Under the pieces are notes generated by a model that was not told the origin of the DNA, ran no database searches, and saw only the letters and a list, made by a program, of their open reading frames with translations. Positions 61,701 to 64,000 of a stretch of 64,000 bases of DNA are shown here, in pieces (position 1 is the first letter of the stretch; every line of letters starts with the position of its first letter). This DNA is from Stercorarius parasiticus (taxonomy: Eukaryota; Chordata; Aves; Charadriiformes; Stercorariidae). The DNA is taken from contig VWZL01000260.1 in assembly GCA_013396915.1 (NCBI GenBank), forward strand, positions 70,690 through 134,689, in the 5' to 3' direction. The translations under genes and the position numbers were made by a program.

Positions 61701-62199
61701 CACTGCTGGCTGCTTGTTTTATGGGATTTGTCACCCAGGACGTAAGCTTTTGAGGGGTTTTGATTGTTTGTTTGTTTTGGTTTTTTTTTCAATTCTTGCT
61801 CAGATGTTTTTGAAAATGTGAGTGAGCTATGCATAATATTCCTGTGGGACGAGGGCAGACCCAGGCCAGGAGGAGCTGAGCAAAGACGGCTTTGCAGCTC
61901 CTCCTCTCTCCCTCTTTTGGGCCCCTTCAGAATCATTTCAGTGAAGCAGTTAAACACTTTTCCCGCAATCCCTGCTATGACATTTTGTTCATCGTTCATA
62001 TTTACTGGGCCACGTGTGAGCTCCTCTATAAGAATAATGAGAATAAATACCCCATGCAGAGTTCTGCATATAAATTTCTATAGTGGCTTGCATTTTGCTT
62101 ATCATTCTTTTTTGTTATAAACTGTAAAAAGTGCCTGGATGTGGATTGTGAGCAGTTCCCCTCCTGCTACTTCAAAAGAGCATATTATTCATGTAATGA
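61701..62199. other. Unique non-coding sequence
   Basis: It includes a TTTG-rich run near 61766-61792. The 118-codon plus frame (61764-62120) is opposed by a 99-codon minus frame and has no recognisable domain. Some of this may be undetected older CR1. Confidence 0.4.
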
Positions 62200-62325
62200 A
62201 CAGGCTCAGTGCCGGACTTGACAAAACACTGGGAAGTACACTGTTGGGCACAATTCTGAACTGGCAGGGAACTGGACTGAGTGACCTAATAGGGCTCTTT
62301 CATCTCCAGTTACTTATGATTTTCA
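62200..62325 (+). mobile_element. Old CR1 LINE, 3'-terminal fragment
   Basis: The plus strand ends in 'aactggactgagtgacctaa', 'tagggctctttcatctcc' and 'acttatgatttt'. This parallels the older CR1 3' end ('ggactagatgacctaatagg', 'tcttttccatctctacttat', 'gattc'). The ATTCTATG-type tail has decayed to a single unit. The 5' limit is uncertain. Confidence 0.6.
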
Positions 62326-63199
62326 ATGCTAATTAAAACCTCACTAGCTAGTGGGGAAGAACATCACAGCCAATTCAAATAACTTCTGTTAAAAACTTTC
62401 CTTCTGTTTATTTTTTCCACTTGCCCACTTCAATTTTATACACATATCAGTTAAAAACACCCTTAATTACAAAAGCGTCCAGCTATAAAACTACAGGGCA
62501 AACAAACAAAGCCATTTACACGTAGCAGCTTGTAATAAAAGTGGAAAGGCCAGGAAATAAATTATTTGGCTTTATTAAGGAAAAAGAAAGTAATTTCTCT
62601 AGTAGTATTGCTCTGAAGTACTACCCAGGTGTCCAGGTGTGCTGGGGTATGCTGTGCTCTCAGCTCACCTTCTATCTGAGCTCTTCCTCAGCTCATGTCA
62701 GATCTGGACACTGACACGTGTCCAATGGGGGCATTTTTTACCTTAATAAACCAGCCTTCCAACTTCTGCTGAGCAACTGCTTCAGCTCGATGTCTTGCCT
62801 GAGAAGGGCAGCCCAGAGCTGGTGGCTTTAGCCTCTTGTTCACGTGTGCTGGATGTCTGGGATGTGGGCAGGTGTTGGAGGCTCAGGTTCTCCGGAGACC
62901 TGGGAGGATGATGGGGGAGCAGGGAGCCTGGCACAGCCTTGCTGGCCACAGCTGCTGGCTAGCTGCACACAAGTGAGGTCTGGGTCTGATGTCAGCCAGT
63001 GATGGACATGCTGCAGCAATGAAACACAGACGTCTGCCCTCGTGTGCTCACTCACAAACCCAAATGCTTTCTTATGTTTCCTCAAGGTGTCAAAATCCCT
63101 GAGACGCTAAAGAAGACCCTCACAGAAAACCTGTCAAAGCCTGCAAAATTAAATGGGGGGACCACAACCATTAAAGAGACATTAACACACAAGTGAACA
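62326..63199. other. Unique non-coding sequence
   Basis: No gene recognised. AT-rich to about 62640, then more GC-rich. TTAATAAA at about 62744 lies in a block that could be LTR-like, but no terminal repeats or target duplication could be found, so I do not call one. Confidence 0.45.
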
Positions 63200-63465
63200 G
63201 GGTCACAAAATAATTTTAGATGGACAGGACCTCTGAAGGTCATGTGGTCCAACCCCTGCTCAAAGAAGGGCCGGCTTTGAAGTTCAAGCATGTTACTCAG
63301 GGTCATGTCCTGTTAATTCTGAGTATCTCCAAGGATAGAGGCTCCACAACCTCTCTGGGCAATCGGTGACAGTGTCAGACTGCCTTTATGGTGAGATCTT
63401 CTTCCTTAATATCCAATTGGATTTTGCAATGTGTTGCTACTTGTGTCATGCTTTCACTGTGAGCC
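63200..63465 (-). mobile_element. CR1 LINE, 3' fragment
   Basis: On the plus strand, 'ggacctctgaaggtcatgtg', 'gtccaacccctgctcaaag' (63248-63266), 'aaggatagaggctccacaac', 'ctctctgggcaat', and 'cttccttaatatccaattgg' (63401-63420) follow the reverse complement of the CR1 3' UTR and ORF2 end in order. The terminal ATTCTRTG repeats have decayed to 'tcacaaaataattttagatgg'. It is moderately diverged, older than the copy at 9583. Confidence 0.85.
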
Positions 63466-63479
63466 TCTTAGCAGAGCAA

Positions 63480-63560
63480 AAATGTCAATGTAAATAATAA
63501 TAAAAAAATCAAAGTAGTAATACATAATAATAAACATAAAATAAAATAATTCAGACAACA
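63480..63560. repeat. A/T-rich low-complexity tract (AAT/AAAT-rich)
   Basis: A stretch of AATAATAATAAAAAAATC followed by further ATAATAATAAAC and AAAATAAAATAATTC words, almost free of G and C. It lies just beyond the CR1 fragment but CR1 has no poly(A) tail, so it is simple sequence rather than part of that element. Confidence 0.7.
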
Positions 63561-64000
63561 TGTTTACTACCTGGAAACTTTCTGTTTAAAGAGAAATGTC
63601 CCTGAGTGGCTGTTATCACTGCAGTGACACACTATCTAGGAACAGTGCAGCAGTATTTACATTTACCTTGCTAAAGAAAATGTCAGAACTGTGAAGTGTG
63701 AGATCAATTAAGAAATAATACAGGAGATTACAGTTGATCACAGTAGATAATTAATTTTATTTCCAAGAGTGACAGCTGCCTTCGATCCAGGGGTATGTTC
63801 AGCATTTTGACAAATTGATGCAAAAATAGGAATCTATTTCTTTTAAAAACTGATCTCTAGCTGCAGTTTTTTGGACATCTTATCATAATGCATTTGGACG
63901 TGTAAATCACTCTCAGGTCCTTGAACAGAAAACAGGCTCCATTAATTGCCCCCAGAACTCACCATATCTCCAGGGGGCCCGAGGACAATAAATGGCTGTT
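63561..64000. other. Unique sequence to window end
   Basis: I see no gene, repeat family or structured RNA in these 440 bases. They are AT-rich, non-coding and unremarkable, and the window ends within unique sequence. Confidence 0.5.

Noticed and set aside
62630..62870. TTAATAAA-containing block considered as a solo LTR
   Set aside because: No matching termini, no target-site duplication and no family resemblance that I can name.
1..64000. CRISPR arrays, bacterial operons, defence systems or integrated virus genomes
   Set aside because: No regularly spaced direct repeats, no dense coding and no viral structural or polymerase frames. All evidence points to vertebrate nuclear non-coding DNA.

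Overview
The window looks like vertebrate, most probably avian, nuclear DNA from an intergenic region or a very long intron. The main evidence is its interspersed repeats. It carries several CR1 LINE copies, some ending in the (ATTCTRTG)n-type 3' tail usual in birds. It also has older, turtle/archosaur-like CR1 relics and two decayed MIR-like SINEs. I see no Alu or L1, no operon structure, no prokaryotic-type coding density, and no tRNA, rRNA, snRNA or microRNA that I recognise. The species cannot be told from this sequence.

I found no convincing host protein-coding exon. The open frames are short, overlap on both strands and follow local composition. The frames I can identify are decayed CR1 proteins. 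The longest one (257 codons, minus strand, 53889-54662) lies where the plus strand is purine-rich, so stop codons are depleted on the minus strand. I do not call it a gene.

Layout. From 1 to 9582 the sequence is unique, with a 12-bp perfect hairpin (1244-1273) and a duplicated POU/octamer-like element (5601-5644). A 3' CR1 stub lies at 9583-9725. About 11 kb of mostly AT-rich unique sequence follows. At 20873-21382 a CR1 3' end (plus strand) has its first 77 bp duplicated upstream. A decayed CR1 reverse-transcriptase fragment lies at about 23800-24110. From 24.1 to 40.3 kb there is only unique sequence, with a small CpG cluster near 34.8-35.05 kb. MIR-like relics lie at 40320-40446 (minus) and 48138-48232 (plus). 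At 45095-46925 (minus) is the 5' half of a CR1, with ORF1 esterase and ORF2 endonuclease remnants but no reverse transcriptase or 3' end. A two-copy 79-bp tandem repeat lies at 54583-54740. At 59033 to about 61700 (minus) is a much older CR1 relic in which reverse-transcriptase blocks can still be read. Two more CR1 3' fragments lie at about 62200-62325 (plus) and 63200-63465 (minus).

Functionally the window holds transposon fossils in non-coding DNA. Several AT-rich, TAAT-rich stretches look like conserved non-coding regulatory DNA, but this needs an alignment to test. I did not find a new protein-based system. The observations most worth checking are the 3'-less CR1 with its ORF1 esterase, the long ancient CR1 relic, the duplicated CR1 5' end, the tandem POU-like element and the candidate non-coding elements.
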